The notes under the pieces: model-generated
The model's input: the letters and a program-made list of their open reading frames with translations, nothing else
What the model was told of the DNA's origin: nothing
Database searches by the model: none
Assembly (NCBI GenBank): GCA_026014735.1
Contig: JAOZHT010000001.1
Span: forward strand, 930,001-994,000
Source: Candidatus Bathyarchaeota archaeon
GTDB taxonomy: Archaea > Thermoproteota > Bathyarchaeia > Bathyarchaeales > Bathycorpusculaceae
Length of the DNA stretch: 64,000 nt
Reading direction: 5' to 3'
Position numbers and translations under genes: made by a program
In this document: one piece after another, positions 35,104 to 44,488 of the stretch
Position numbering within the stretch: position 1 is the stretch's first letter
Layout of the letters: each line of letters opens with the position of its first letter

Positions 35104-35301
35104 TCAGGGCTGCTGGTCGGTCCATTTTTCAACGATTAGTTTCCCGTCTTTGGGTCTGAAATGGACTTTAACTGGCATTGAGCCTTCGCATTTAAGTGGA
35201 AACATGCTGTCGTCGACGACTCTGACGGGTAAGTAGAGCATGTAGCGGTCGTCTTTTCGCCTAAAGATTGTTCCTTTCCCCTCGTTCCCCATCGGCATCA
35301 C
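35104..35301 (-). CDS. Small AbrB-like or beta-rich protein
   Basis: A protein of about 62-65 aa (GKGTIFRRKDDRYMLYLPVR, then VVDDSMFPLKCEGSMPVKVH and a KLIVEKW strand). It resembles a half AbrB/SpoVT swapped-hairpin DNA-binding domain or a small beta barrel. Starts at GTG 35301, ATG 35298 or ATG 35292 are all possible; no clear Shine-Dalgarno decides. It precedes the C2H2 gene by 88 bases on the same strand. Confidence 0.55.
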   Translation of the reverse strand: MMPMGNEGKGTIFRRKDDRYMLYLPVRVVDDSMFPLKCEGSMPVKVHFRPKDGKLIVEKWTDQQP

Positions 35302-35367
35302 AAGCGAGTAAACGATGTCATGTTATTGCATTTAAATTTGTCTGTTAACGGACGAAACAAGAAAAAA

Positions 35368-35592
35368 TTAGGGAGGTAACGGTGATGCATCATAGGTGAC
35401 TGGTGGTTGCGTTTGATTAAAAAGCGGCACTGTCTGGTTGAAGCAACTGTTCAGCCTTGCCAACTGTTCTTCAGCTAAGACATCTTGGTTTTCAACTACC
35501 TGCACGGCTACGCTTACTGCAAAGCTAACGACGAAGCATGATAGCATCACCGTAGAAGTAATCAACAGCAATGAACCGACCCCTGCCTGCAT
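35368..35592 (-). CDS. Small single-helix exported or membrane protein
   Basis: The 74-aa protein begins MQAGVGSLLLITSTVMLSCF, a 25-residue hydrophobic helix with a nearly uncharged N-terminus. A short extracytoplasmic part with two NQT sites and a Pro-rich end follows. The shape is like a minor pilin or small anchor, but no pilin processing site is evident. GGGG lies before the ATG. The function is unknown. Confidence 0.55.
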   Translation of the reverse strand: MQAGVGSLLLITSTVMLSCFVVSFAVSVAVQVVENQDVLAEEQLARLNSCFNQTVPLFNQTQPPVTYDASPLPP

Positions 35593-35785
35593 ATTTTACC
35601 CCGCTTTTCTAAACATCATCCTCCACAAGCCGAACACATTGGTTAGGAATATGTTTTCAATATGTTTAAGTGTAGAACAGTTAAACGCATGTACACAATT
35701 CTTGCTATCTACCCCTCAATTGGGCATCATTAAACCGCAAAAATAGCATATTTAAAATAAAAAATGGAGTCTAAGCGTTGAACGC

Positions 35786-37483
35786 TTAGATTTCAGCTTT
35801 CCGTATCAACTCGTCTGCTTGACCGATGTTGATTCGGTAGAAGACCGCGGTTATCACAGCAGCTATGACGCCGCTTATAACCAGCGAAATCGACAGCTCA
35901 AGCCAACCCATGGGTCCTATCGGAAAGATCGTGGGCAGGAGGGTTGAAATCAGATACGGTACCAGAGGTGCCAGTACGGCTAAGCCAGCTAGAGAACAGG
36001 CGAGCAGGCTGATCAGCGCCCATTCCTGACGGATCATTCGTTGGCGTCTAGACATCGAGAAATCGGCGCCTTTAAACCCGCAGGTTAATCCTATGGAGCC
36101 TAGCGCAAAGATCAAGAATAGCCCCGCCAGTACGGCCAGCACGATAATCTGGGTGGTTGGATGGAAGAAGAGAATTCCAACGATCCCCGTGATTACCAAG
36201 ACGCCAACCGAGAAGAGCGCTAAGAACGCAAATTTGCTTTTCACTAGATTCTTAGGCGAAATCGGTGAGGCATATATTCTCCACACTGCCTGTCCCTCTT
36301 CGCCGATTAGCATGTTGCCCAGCGTCATTGCCATCAAAGCGGCGGGCACCAGGAAAATCATGGCTTCAAACATCAAATTGACCTCGACGGGTGCGCCGCT
36401 GCCGGATTGGCCGGATAGGCTCATTGAGTTGAAGATGGGGACGATTATGAAGACGATGGGCACTATGAATATGCCTATTAATTCTCGGCGTCGGGTAAAG
36501 GATCGTATGTCTTTTTGGATTATTGCTGCTTCAACGGTGGTGAAGCCGAGTCTGCCCAGTATGCCTGCTTTGGGCGCGTAGACCCCGCTGGTTTGGACTT
36601 TGATTGCCGGGGGCTCATATAATCCGTAGCGCTGATTTGCCAGCACTGCAAGGAAGAATAACCCAACCATAAACAGCACACTGGCCACAATGAATACTGA
36701 GGCAAACACCCACTCGCTAGTCATCAAATAGAAGACTGTGACGGCGGGCCAAAGGAAAGGAATAAACCAGAAAGTCGACTGCACGTTAGATAGGGTTTGG
36801 AGGAAGTTTGTTGCGCCTGTACCGGTGATTATTGAGAAGTAGATGACGTAGAGCACCGCGATTACGATAAGTGTGCTGATTAGGCGAATCCAAACCGCGG
36901 CTTTCCCACTGGACTTATAGACTGCGCCGGTGAAGCGGACGACAAGTACACCGACAAGCTCGGTAATTGAGCTGCCGATGAATGCACATGCAAGCATCGC
37001 TAAAGTCGTGATTAATGCAGGGCCGATTAATCCGTTGGTTAACGAGAAAACGATGAGGCCTGCTCCGGCACCAGTCACTATCGCCAGAGGCAACCCCAGC
37101 AGGTTAGCTAGGACAGAGGCGGCGGTGTGCTCCTGCCAGGTTATAGGCAGCCAATACATCACCTGCGAGGTGACTTTGCTGTTGATTTGGAACTGCTGAA
37201 GCATCGAGAAAACAATACTCATCAATAGCACGATGGTGGGCAATGCAATGAAGAAGCCCAGCGCTGCATCGCCTATGGTGCCGACTGCCTCGGGGGAGGA
37301 GTAGTATAAGCCGGCGACATAGTTAGCGAGGTACCCTATGGCTACGCCCAGGATCGCGGCGACCCAGTAGGGCCAGTAAGCCAGCACGCCATGCTCGGTG
37401 TAGCGGGTGGTCTTGATGCCTCTAATTAGTCTGCCTGATTTCCTCTCGACCCGCAGCAGATAGAGGACGTTTTTCCAGTTCAT
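35786..37483 (-). CDS. ABC-2 type transporter permease (large)
   Basis: The 565-aa membrane protein has about 12 transmembrane helices in two halves, linked by a cytoplasmic loop (IIQKDIRSFTRRRELIGIFI near 315-335) typical of ABC-2 exporters. The start ATG overlaps the stop of the ATPase gene upstream (37480) by four bases (ATGA), so the two are translationally coupled. It probably forms an exporter with that ATPase; the substrate is unknown. Confidence 0.85.
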   Translation of the reverse strand: MNWKNVLYLLRVERKSGRLIRGIKTTRYTEHGVLAYWPYWVAAILGVAIGYLANYVAGLYYSSPEAVGTIGDAALGFFIALPTIVLLMSIVFSMLQQFQINSKVTSQVMYWLPITWQEHTAASVLANLLGLPLAIVTGAGAGLIVFSLTNGLIGPALITTLAMLACAFIGSSITELVGVLVVRFTGAVYKSSGKAAVWIRLISTLIVIAVLYVIYFSIITGTGATNFLQTLSNVQSTFWFIPFLWPAVTVFYLMTSEWVFASVFIVASVLFMVGLFFLAVLANQRYGLYEPPAIKVQTSGVYAPKAGILGRLGFTTVEAAIIQKDIRSFTRRRELIGIFIVPIVFIIVPIFNSMSLSGQSGSGAPVEVNLMFEAMIFLVPAALMAMTLGNMLIGEEGQAVWRIYASPISPKNLVKSKFAFLALFSVGVLVITGIVGILFFHPTTQIIVLAVLAGLFLIFALGSIGLTCGFKGADFSMSRRQRMIRQEWALISLLACSLAGLAVLAPLVPYLISTLLPTIFPIGPMGWLELSISLVISGVIAAVITAVFYRINIGQADELIRKAEI

Positions 37484-38253
37484 TTCAACAGTTCCTCAAC
37501 GACAGCTCGTAAATCGCCCGTGCCTGTAAGCTTGAGGAATATGTCTTCTAGCCCTGAGCCTGGAAGAGACGCTTTTTCACGCAGCTCATTCATGCTGCCC
37601 AAAGCCAAGATGCTTCCCTGATACATGATGCCTATGCGGTCGCATACGGCTTCAGCGATTTCCAGCACATGCGTTGAGAGGATAGTGGTGACGCCCTGCG
37701 CTTTAAGTTCGTAGAGGAAATCTTTAACGATGCGGGCGCTTCGGGGATCCAGCGCGTTTAGGGGTTCGTCGAGGATTAAGAGTTTGGGTTTATGCAGGAA
37801 AGCTGAGATGAGGCTGATTTTCTTTTTCATGCCGTCTGAGTAGCTGTTTATCATGTCGCCTTCTCGGCCCTTAAGCTCAAGCGCCTTAAGGTACTCATTT
37901 ATGCGCTGCTGCTTTTCGGCGGCGGAAACATTGTAGATGTCGCCGATGAAATCCAAGTACTCTATGCCAGTGAGGAACTCGTATACAGTGGGGGATTCGG
38001 GCACATAGCCGACCTGACGCTTTATGCCAACCGGATCCTTAGATACGTCTAGACCCAACACGTTTACTTGCCCAGCGGTGGGTGTGACGAGTCCAAGCAG
38101 CATCTTTAGCGTGGTAGATTTCCCTGAGCCGTTAGGGCCCAGCAACGCAAAGATTTCGCCTCTGGGAATTGTTAAGCTGATGTTATTTACCGCAACTATT
38201 TCGTTATAGCGTTTTGTAACGCCGCTAAGCTCAACTGCATACTGGCTACTCAT
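37480..38253 (-). CDS. ABC transporter ATP-binding protein
   Basis: The 257-aa nucleotide-binding domain has Walker A GPNGSGKSTTLKML (about 39-52), Q-loop region VGYVPESPTVYEFL, signature YSDGMKKKISLISAF (the canonical SGGQ is replaced by SDGM), Walker B LLILDEPLNALDPRSA and the switch histidine in LSTHVLEIAEA. A short C-terminal extension follows. It forms an operon with the ABC-2 permease 35786-37483. Confidence 0.95.
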   Translation of the reverse strand: MSSQYAVELSGVTKRYNEIVAVNNISLTIPRGEIFALLGPNGSGKSTTLKMLLGLVTPTAGQVNVLGLDVSKDPVGIKRQVGYVPESPTVYEFLTGIEYLDFIGDIYNVSAAEKQQRINEYLKALELKGREGDMINSYSDGMKKKISLISAFLHKPKLLILDEPLNALDPRSARIVKDFLYELKAQGVTTILSTHVLEIAEAVCDRIGIMYQGSILALGSMNELREKASLPGSGLEDIFLKLTGTGDLRAVVEELLK

Positions 38254-38344
38254 CTAGGTACACCGCTTGCAAATAGGCGATTTTACATATTTAAGTTATA
38301 CCCAAAACATAATGAGAAACAAAAAAGAGAAAATAAACCCCTGA

Positions 38345-38782
38345 CTAAACAAAGCTGAGTATGAAACTGATTGGCACATCCTCGCCCCATGACTGGCGAA
38401 TCGGACAAATCTTCTGCGCCAACCGATACACCATGGTTGCCTTTTTGCGTTCATGCTCGCTGTCATCCTCCAAGCCCACGTTCATGGCGAAATGCACGTC
38501 GGTGAAAACCAGTTTCTCCATGCCCTCCGCATTCATTTTAACTGTGACTTTTGTCTCCAGCTTTTTGAGAGCCAGTTGACTGTTTTTAGCAATTAACAGA
38601 AACAGCGTGTTCATGCATGAGGCTAAGGCAGCGGCGAATACGTCTTCTGGGCTGCAGTAGCCTTCTTTGCCTCCAAACGAGGGCGGAGGGCTAACCGTAG
38701 CGATTTGTTTGCCTCCGATGAATAAGCTGCATTCTGTTCCGCCACTCCAAGTGGCGACGCCTTCAAAATCGAGTACAACCAC
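38345..38782 (-). CDS. OsmC/Ohr family peroxiredoxin-like protein
   Basis: The 145-aa protein has the OsmC fold with both reactive cysteines: FAAALASCMNTLFLL (about C56) and LAQKICPIRQSW (about C126). Family members reduce organic hydroperoxides with thiols. The start is GTG 38782, with GGAG eight bases upstream. It lies between two ABC export systems; no functional link is evident. Confidence 0.88.
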   Translation of the reverse strand: MVVLDFEGVATWSGGTECSLFIGGKQIATVSPPPSFGGKEGYCSPEDVFAAALASCMNTLFLLIAKNSQLALKKLETKVTVKMNAEGMEKLVFTDVHFAMNVGLEDDSEHERKKATMVYRLAQKICPIRQSWGEDVPISFILSFV

Positions 38783-38919
38783 AAAAACATCTCCAAAGCA
38801 GAATGGTTGCGAACAGATTTAATTATTATGCTAAGCGCCTCTTTGGGTGTCCCCAAAAACAGATTTCGCTCTTAGAATACCCTTAAATCCGCCAAACTTC
38901 TTTGCTAAAGCTGACATCT

Positions 38920-39909
38920 ATGCCCCATGCAATTGAAACCCAGAAGCTTACAAAAGCCTACAGCACCCTAAAAGCCGTCGACAGCCTCGATTTAACAGTG
39001 GAAACCGGCGAAATCTTCGGTTTACTGGGTCCAAACGGGGCAGGAAAAACCACTACGGTTTCTATGCTTTGCACTATCCTTAAACCCACCTCGGGCACCG
39101 CCACAGTCAACGGCTACAACATCGTGCGGGAACCCAACAAAGTCCGCAAATCCATAGGTATAGTCTTCCAGGACCCCAGCATAGATGACCGCTTAACAGC
39201 CCGAGAAAACCTCTACATGCACGCGAACCTCTACGGCGTCCCCGCCTCAGAACAGAAACAGCGCATAGAACACACCTTAAAGCTGGTTGAGCTCGAGGAA
39301 CGCGCGGATGATTTACTACGCACCTACTCGGGCGGCATGCGCAGGCGGCTGGAGCTGGGCAGGGGCCTGCTTCATTACCCCAAAGTCCTCTTCCTCGATG
39401 AACCCACCGTCGGCTTGGACCCGCAGACCCGCGATCACATCTGGAAATACATCCGTGAACTCAAAGAAGCCCATGACATAACCGTGGTGTTAACCACTCA
39501 TTACATGGACGAGGCAGACCGCCTCAGCGACCGCATAGCCATCATGGATCATGGCAAAGTCGTGGTATTAGATACTCCCCCTAAACTCAAGGAAACCCTC
39601 GAGGGCGATGTCGTCACGGTTAAAGCAAACAATCTTGAGACGCTGGCGAAGCTTGTTTCTCAGTGGCTGGGGTTTAAGCAGGTCCGCCGTGTGGAGGATT
39701 CCTTGGAGATAACGGTGTTTAATGCAAAATCAGCGATGCCCCGCATCATGGAGCTTGCCTACCAGAACAACATATACGTGGAATCGCTGGTTTCAAGGGA
39801 ACCCAACCTTGAAGACGTGTTTCTACGCTACACTGGACGCTCCATTCGCCAGGACTCCACAAAAGAACTACATGGCCTCGCGGCGGCGCAGAGGAGAGCA
39901 GTGAAATGA
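38920..39909 (+). CDS. DrrA-type ABC transporter ATP-binding protein
   Basis: The protein of about 329 aa has Walker A GPNGAGKTTTVSML, signature YSGGMRRRLELGRGL, Walker B VLFLDEPTVGLDPQTRD and switch LTTHYMDEADRLSDR. A C-terminal domain of about 90 residues is typical of the daunorubicin-resistance (DrrA) subfamily. The ATG at 38920 fits a leaderless transcript from the TATA-like CCTTAAATCC near 38881. The next gene overlaps its stop by four bases. Confidence 0.93.
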   Translation: MPHAIETQKLTKAYSTLKAVDSLDLTVETGEIFGLLGPNGAGKTTTVSMLCTILKPTSGTATVNGYNIVREPNKVRKSIGIVFQDPSIDDRLTARENLYMHANLYGVPASEQKQRIEHTLKLVELEERADDLLRTYSGGMRRRLELGRGLLHYPKVLFLDEPTVGLDPQTRDHIWKYIRELKEAHDITVVLTTHYMDEADRLSDRIAIMDHGKVVVLDTPPKLKETLEGDVVTVKANNLETLAKLVSQWLGFKQVRRVEDSLEITVFNAKSAMPRIMELAYQNNIYVESLVSREPNLEDVFLRYTGRSIRQDSTKELHGLAAAQRRAVK

Positions 39910-40667
39910 CGGAGACACGCGCACTCTACACGCTTTGGCTGCGTGAAATCAAACGTTTTCTACGCGACCGCGCCCGAGTCATCATCAGCTTCGTGCAGCC
40001 GCTGCTGTGGCTGGTGGTTTTCGCCGGCGGCTTCGGCTCAAGGCTCCTTATCCCAGGCATAGGCTATCAGCAGTTTCTTTTCCCAGGCATCATCGGGCAA
40101 ACCCTGCTCTTCACAGCCATGTTCATGGGAATCAGCGTAATATGGGACAAAGAATTCGGCTTCATGAAAGAAATCTTGGTTTCTCCGGTTTCACGCTTCA
40201 CGATTTTTTTGGGCAAAATGTTCGGGGACAGCACCGCCGCGTTGCTGCAGGGCGTCATCGTGTTTGCCTTCGGCTTTCTCTTAGGCATCCCATTTAACCC
40301 GCTCACGCTACTTGCGGCGCTGCCGATTATGCTGCTCATAACCTTTGGGCTTGTGGGGTTAGGCTTGATAATTGCCAGCTTCATGGATAGCCTAGAAAAC
40401 TTTGGCGCCATCCAAACCTTCATCAACCTGCCCCTGTTCTTCCTCAGCGGCGCCCTCTTCCCCGTATCCGGAGAAGGCACGCCCCAATGGCTCCAGATAG
40501 CATCAACCTTTGATCCCCTCACCTACGGCATCGACGCACTGCGAACGGTGATTCTGGGTCCCGCTTGGACACCAATTCATCCGCTACCAGTAAACCTAGC
40601 GGTCATATGCATATTTGATGTTGCCATGATTGCAGTGGGCACCTGGGCATTTAGCAGGATGAAATAA
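39906..40667 (+). CDS. DrrB-type ABC-2 transporter permease
   Basis: The 253-aa protein has six transmembrane helices. The N-terminal amphipathic segment REIKRFLRDRARVIISFVQP leads into helix 1. The family motifs WDKEFGFMKEILVSPVSR (about 80-97) and FLSGALFPVSG (about 178-188) are present. ATGA overlap with the ATPase gene shows coupling. Together the pair forms a drug, lipid or polysaccharide exporter; the substrate is unknown. Confidence 0.93.
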   Translation: MTETRALYTLWLREIKRFLRDRARVIISFVQPLLWLVVFAGGFGSRLLIPGIGYQQFLFPGIIGQTLLFTAMFMGISVIWDKEFGFMKEILVSPVSRFTIFLGKMFGDSTAALLQGVIVFAFGFLLGIPFNPLTLLAALPIMLLITFGLVGLGLIIASFMDSLENFGAIQTFINLPLFFLSGALFPVSGEGTPQWLQIASTFDPLTYGIDALRTVILGPAWTPIHPLPVNLAVICIFDVAMIAVGTWAFSRMK

Positions 40668-40681
40668 AATGAGTTAAATGC

Positions 40682-40966
40682 CTATTTGTTGGTCATTTCG
40701 TTGATTTGCTCTTCCATCGCGTGACCGCGGCAGTAAACAAGCGCTTTCTCCACTCCCCCAACGGATTTGGCGGCGTCACGGATGTCGGAGGCGAGTTTAA
40801 AGGCGATTGGACAGAAGGGACTGGTTGGAACAAACTCGACACTTACCGTGCCTGGAGCAGTTTCTTTGACGCTTTGAATCATCTGCATCTCCTCGAATGT
40901 CTGCCCGGTTTCGGGGTCCTGTACTTTACCAACTGCTTGATGTACCTTGTCTTCGAGTTCAGTCAT
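40682..40966 (-). CDS. MIP18/DUF59 family protein (iron-sulfur cluster-assembly related)
   Basis: The 94-aa protein has the MIP18/PaaD-like fold: VHQAVGKVQDPETGQTFEEM at the start, then the cysteine motif TSPFCPIAFKLASDIRDAAK (about 55-74), which is the conserved reactive-cysteine region of the family. Members help build or insert iron-sulfur clusters. ATG 40966 is chosen over the longer frame to 41044 because the family starts here and GATGTGA lies upstream. A second cysteine occurs in ALVYCRGH. Confidence 0.85.
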   Translation of the reverse strand: MTELEDKVHQAVGKVQDPETGQTFEEMQMIQSVKETAPGTVSVEFVPTSPFCPIAFKLASDIRDAAKSVGGVEKALVYCRGHAMEEQINEMTNK

Positions 40967-41060
40967 AAAGTTCACATCTTGGTTAGATAAAATATATGAA
41001 AGGTAAATAAAATATAAACTGATTGATACATAGGGCAATGACACGTTAGCGGTGAATTAG

Positions 41061-41483
41061 GTGGCATACGACGAAAACTGCATATTCTGCAAAATAGTGG
41101 CTAAACAAGCCCCCTCTAGCATACTCTACGAAGACCAAACAACCATAGCCTTCCTCGACATCAGGCCACTCAACCTAGGACACACGCTGGTTATCCCCAA
41201 AGCCCACTACGTTGACATCTTCGACATCCCCCAAAAAGAACTCGGGCAAGTCCACATCGTCTCAAAGCAGCTTGCCGTCGCCATAAAAAAAGCCACCCAA
41301 GCCGACGGAGTCAGCATCATCCAGCAGAACGGCAAAGCCGCGGGACAAGACATTTTCCATCTGCACGTGCATGTGGTGCCGCGGTTTCTGGGTCAGACGC
41401 TGCCGCGCTTCAGCGAACTTAAAGAGGTTGAACGCAGCAGACTCGATGAGATGGCTAAGAGAATTTTGGACGCGATGATTTAG
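41061..41483 (+). CDS. HIT-family nucleotide hydrolase/transferase
   Basis: The 140-aa protein has the complete histidine triad HLHVHVVPR (about 97-105). The N-terminal CIFCKIVAKQAPSSILYEDQ region includes a CxxC that may bind zinc, as in Hint proteins. Activity on adenosine nucleotides (AMP-NH2, Ap4A and similar) is usual. It starts at GTG with GGTGA five bases upstream. It is divergent from the MIP18-like gene. Confidence 0.95.
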   Translation: MAYDENCIFCKIVAKQAPSSILYEDQTTIAFLDIRPLNLGHTLVIPKAHYVDIFDIPQKELGQVHIVSKQLAVAIKKATQADGVSIIQQNGKAAGQDIFHLHVHVVPRFLGQTLPRFSELKEVERSRLDEMAKRILDAMI

Positions 41484-41489
41484 CTGCGT

Positions 41490-43169
41490 TTAGAGGTAGG
41501 CTTCTGTTACGTATCGGCGCATCATGCGGTGGCTGTTGAAGTAGTAGGCGATTTTGCCGATGCTGTTCTTCATCATCTTTATCCATTCGTCGGGGCGATC
41601 GTAGAACATTGGGGTGATGACGTATTCGAGTTTATTGTAGAGGTCCTCGCTTTCCTTCACTGAATGGTTATCCGCGTCGATGGTCTGGGTTGAATGTGGA
41701 CCAATAGCCCAGCCGGTAAGGTTCTCAATCCAGCCTTCAATCCACCAGCCGTCGAGAACACTGAAGTTTATGACGCCGTTATGCGCGGCCTTCATGCCGC
41801 TGGTGCCCGACGCCTCCATGGGCCGAAGGGGAGTGTTAAGCCAAACATCCACCCCGCCAACCATCTTGGCAGCGATGTCCATGTCATAGTTTTCCAAGTA
41901 GACCACTTCAAGGTCGCCTCTAAGCTGCTTAGCGTAGCCGTAGATTTGCTCTATAAGCCGTTTGCCGCCTATATCCCGCGGATGCGCTTTCCCAGCGAAT
42001 ACAGCCTGTATCTTGCCCTTGTGGCTGATCGAACGCAGCCGCTCAATGTTTGAGAAGAGCAAAGTTGCCCGCTTATACTCCGTTGCCCGCCGCGCAAACC
42101 CCAACGTGAAGACGTCCTCGCTTAGGTGACCGTTGGTTTTTTGGTTAGCAAAATCAATGAGCATCTTTTTCTGTTCTTGATGGGCCGCCCAGATTTCGCA
42201 GTCAGGAATGATTTCTACCTTCGCTAAAAGCTCAGGTTCAATCGCCCAGCCGGGCAGGTACTTATCGTATATTTTACGGTAGCTGTCCCCCGTCCAAGTG
42301 AAGGAGTGGACGCCGTTGGTTATGGCGTGGATTTCGTAGCCGGAAAACATTTGGCTGGAAATCTGCTGATGCCGCTTAGCTACCCCGTTAACGTAGTTGC
42401 TTAGCTTAAGCGCGAGTCGGGTCATGTTTAACCGTTCGTCTCCGCCGTACTTTTTAAGCAGCCCCAAATCCAACGTTTCAAGAACGCTCGTCACCAAGTC
42501 ATAGTTGAATTTGTCATGCCCAGCCTCGAGCGGGGTGTGGGTGGTGAAAACGCAGAGTTCCCGTACCTTCTCGGCGTCCATATCGTATTTGCGCAGCAAC
42601 TCTACGGCTAAAAGGCTAGAGTGCCCCTCGTTCATGTGGTACTTGCGCACTTTAAAGCCCAATGCATCGAGCATGCGTACGCCGCCCAATCCCAGTATGG
42701 CTTCCTGTTTTAGGCGGTACCGCTCATCTCCCCCGTAGAGGTAATAGGCGATTTCTCTGTCCTGCGGGTAATTCATGTCGAAGTCTGTGTCTAAAAACAG
42801 GACAGGAACAACTCCGCCGGTTATACTTCGGTAAGTGTAAAGCCACGCCTTAACCCTGACAGTGCGCCCCTCAATCTGCACTTGAACCTCGTTGGGCAGA
42901 AGCGTCATGAATTTAGCGGGGTTCCATTCGCTTTGCAGCTCGGATTGTCTGCCCTCGGCATCAAGTTTCTGGGTAAAATAGTTCCTTTTACTAATCAATG
43001 TGACTCCGATTAGGGGTAGCTTAAGGTCAGCGCCAGAGCGGATAGCGTCACCAGCCAGCGTACCCAAGCCGCCTGCGTACGTGGGGATTTCGCTTGTTAA
43101 ACCTATCTCCATTGAGAAGTAAGCAATCTTTTGTCCCTTTAGCACACCCTGTAAGTCATTTGCTTGCAT
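41490..43169 (-). CDS. Alpha-glucan (glycogen/maltodextrin) phosphorylase, short archaeal form
   Basis: Splits terminal glucose from alpha-1,4-glucans with phosphate to give glucose 1-phosphate. The start IAYFSMEIGLTSEIPTYAGG (about 14-33) and the glucan-site YHMNEGHSSLLAVELL are typical. The pyridoxal-phosphate lysine lies in EASGTSGMKAAHNGVIN (about 453-469). At 559 aa it is far shorter than the bacterial 800-aa enzymes, as in some other archaea. ATG 43169 has GGGG upstream. It indicates use of storage glucan; no glycogen synthase is in the window. Confidence 0.93.
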   Translation of the reverse strand: MQANDLQGVLKGQKIAYFSMEIGLTSEIPTYAGGLGTLAGDAIRSGADLKLPLIGVTLISKRNYFTQKLDAEGRQSELQSEWNPAKFMTLLPNEVQVQIEGRTVRVKAWLYTYRSITGGVVPVLFLDTDFDMNYPQDREIAYYLYGGDERYRLKQEAILGLGGVRMLDALGFKVRKYHMNEGHSSLLAVELLRKYDMDAEKVRELCVFTTHTPLEAGHDKFNYDLVTSVLETLDLGLLKKYGGDERLNMTRLALKLSNYVNGVAKRHQQISSQMFSGYEIHAITNGVHSFTWTGDSYRKIYDKYLPGWAIEPELLAKVEIIPDCEIWAAHQEQKKMLIDFANQKTNGHLSEDVFTLGFARRATEYKRATLLFSNIERLRSISHKGKIQAVFAGKAHPRDIGGKRLIEQIYGYAKQLRGDLEVVYLENYDMDIAAKMVGGVDVWLNTPLRPMEASGTSGMKAAHNGVINFSVLDGWWIEGWIENLTGWAIGPHSTQTIDADNHSVKESEDLYNKLEYVITPMFYDRPDEWIKMMKNSIGKIAYYFNSHRMMRRYVTEAYL

Positions 43170-43306
43170 GTTCCCCCTCCCACCAAATCATTAACGTGGA
43201 CCAGCGGCCTCACGATACTCTTACTGCATAGACTTGGCTTTTAATAACCATTTTTACTCGACACTACTGATTTCCCGTCAACAAACAAACTAACAAAAGA
43301 AAGAAA

Positions 43307-44440
43307 TTATGTCGAAGCAGGCCTCGGCCCTAAAGTCACAGCCACAGAAATCTGAGAGCCATCCCTTACAACTGTCAAGTTAATCACGTCGCCGGGTGAG
43401 GTGTTCTGTTCAAGGTAACTTGCTAAATCATCGTTGTTTTTGATAGTCTGATTATTCATGCCGATTATGATGTCGTCGACGGTTAATGCGCCATCGCTCG
43501 GTCCGCCCCTGGCAATCGAAGCTATCCGCCAACCATAGGTAACCGTTGCCCCTGTATCCTGCGCTGATCGATAACTCATATCGGTGCCAGTTACGCCGAG
43601 GTACGAGTGGCCATTGTAGCTGCCGCTGTTTACGAGCGAACCGATTTCTCTTAGAATCGTATTCGAGGGTATGGCAAAGCCAAGTCCCTGTGAGTCAGAG
43701 ACAATCGCGGTGGTTATCCCCACGACATTTCCAAGTGAATTCAAAAGTAACCCACCTGAGTTGCCGGGGTTAATTGGGGTGCTGGTTTGGATAACGTTGG
43801 CTATGGCGTATCCGCCTGCAGTGTCCTCGGTTATGCTGCGTCCCGTGGCGCTGACAACGCCTGTAGTCAACGAGCCCACTAGCCCATAGGGGTTACCGAT
43901 GGCAATGACGGGTTCACCTACACGCAGAGGCGAAGAACTCACGATGTTCACGGGCTTAAACTCCGATGCGGGCGCGTTAACCGAGAGCACCGCTAAGTCA
44001 GCGTAGGGGTCTTGTCCTAAAACATCTGCAGGGTAGCCTTTGCCGTTAGAGAAGGTTACACTTAAGCCGGTGGTGTCTTCGATAACGTGGTAGTTAGTTA
44101 TCACGACATCCCTGCCGTTAAAGGAGTAAACAAACCCTGAGCCCTGAACGCCCCCGCTGTCAGTTTGGCCCTGTATTAAAACGACTGAGTCACGTACGTT
44201 GGCGTATAAGTCAGCTAAGGAGGTGCCGTTCTGGAGGATAGTGATGGTTTGGTAGGTTACGTTTTGGGTGCCTTCAATGCGGTTAACTGTGTTCTGCAGG
44301 TCTGCGATTTCGCTGTTGAGAGTTGTTACCTGCCGGTAGGTGACATAATACATGAGTAAACCGCCAACTAATAATCCTAAAATGAAGAGTACAGCAACTG
44401 TGTTGGCGGAGCCCTTACCGAGGCCCTTAGTCGTTAACAT
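43307..44440 (-). CDS. HtrA/DegP-like membrane-anchored serine protease
   Basis: The 377-aa protein has a signal anchor (TVAVLFILGLLVGGLLMYYV, about 14-33) and a short coiled coil (about 35-52). A trypsin-like domain follows, with catalytic His in VVITNYHVIEDTTGL, Asp in QDPYADLAVLSV and Ser in TPINPGNSGGLLLN. One PDZ domain lies at about 275-377. It would act outside the membrane in protein quality control. A HEAT or stress promoter cannot be read. Confidence 0.93.
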   Translation of the reverse strand: MLTTKGLGKGSANTVAVLFILGLLVGGLLMYYVTYRQVTTLNSEIADLQNTVNRIEGTQNVTYQTITILQNGTSLADLYANVRDSVVLIQGQTDSGGVQGSGFVYSFNGRDVVITNYHVIEDTTGLSVTFSNGKGYPADVLGQDPYADLAVLSVNAPASEFKPVNIVSSSPLRVGEPVIAIGNPYGLVGSLTTGVVSATGRSITEDTAGGYAIANVIQTSTPINPGNSGGLLLNSLGNVVGITTAIVSDSQGLGFAIPSNTILREIGSLVNSGSYNGHSYLGVTGTDMSYRSAQDTGATVTYGWRIASIARGGPSDGALTVDDIIIGMNNQTIKNNDDLASYLEQNTSPGDVINLTVVRDGSQISVAVTLGPRPAST

Positions 44441-44488
44441 ACATCTTATGCCTCGAAACAGGATTGCAAAGACAGGAAATAAAAGTTG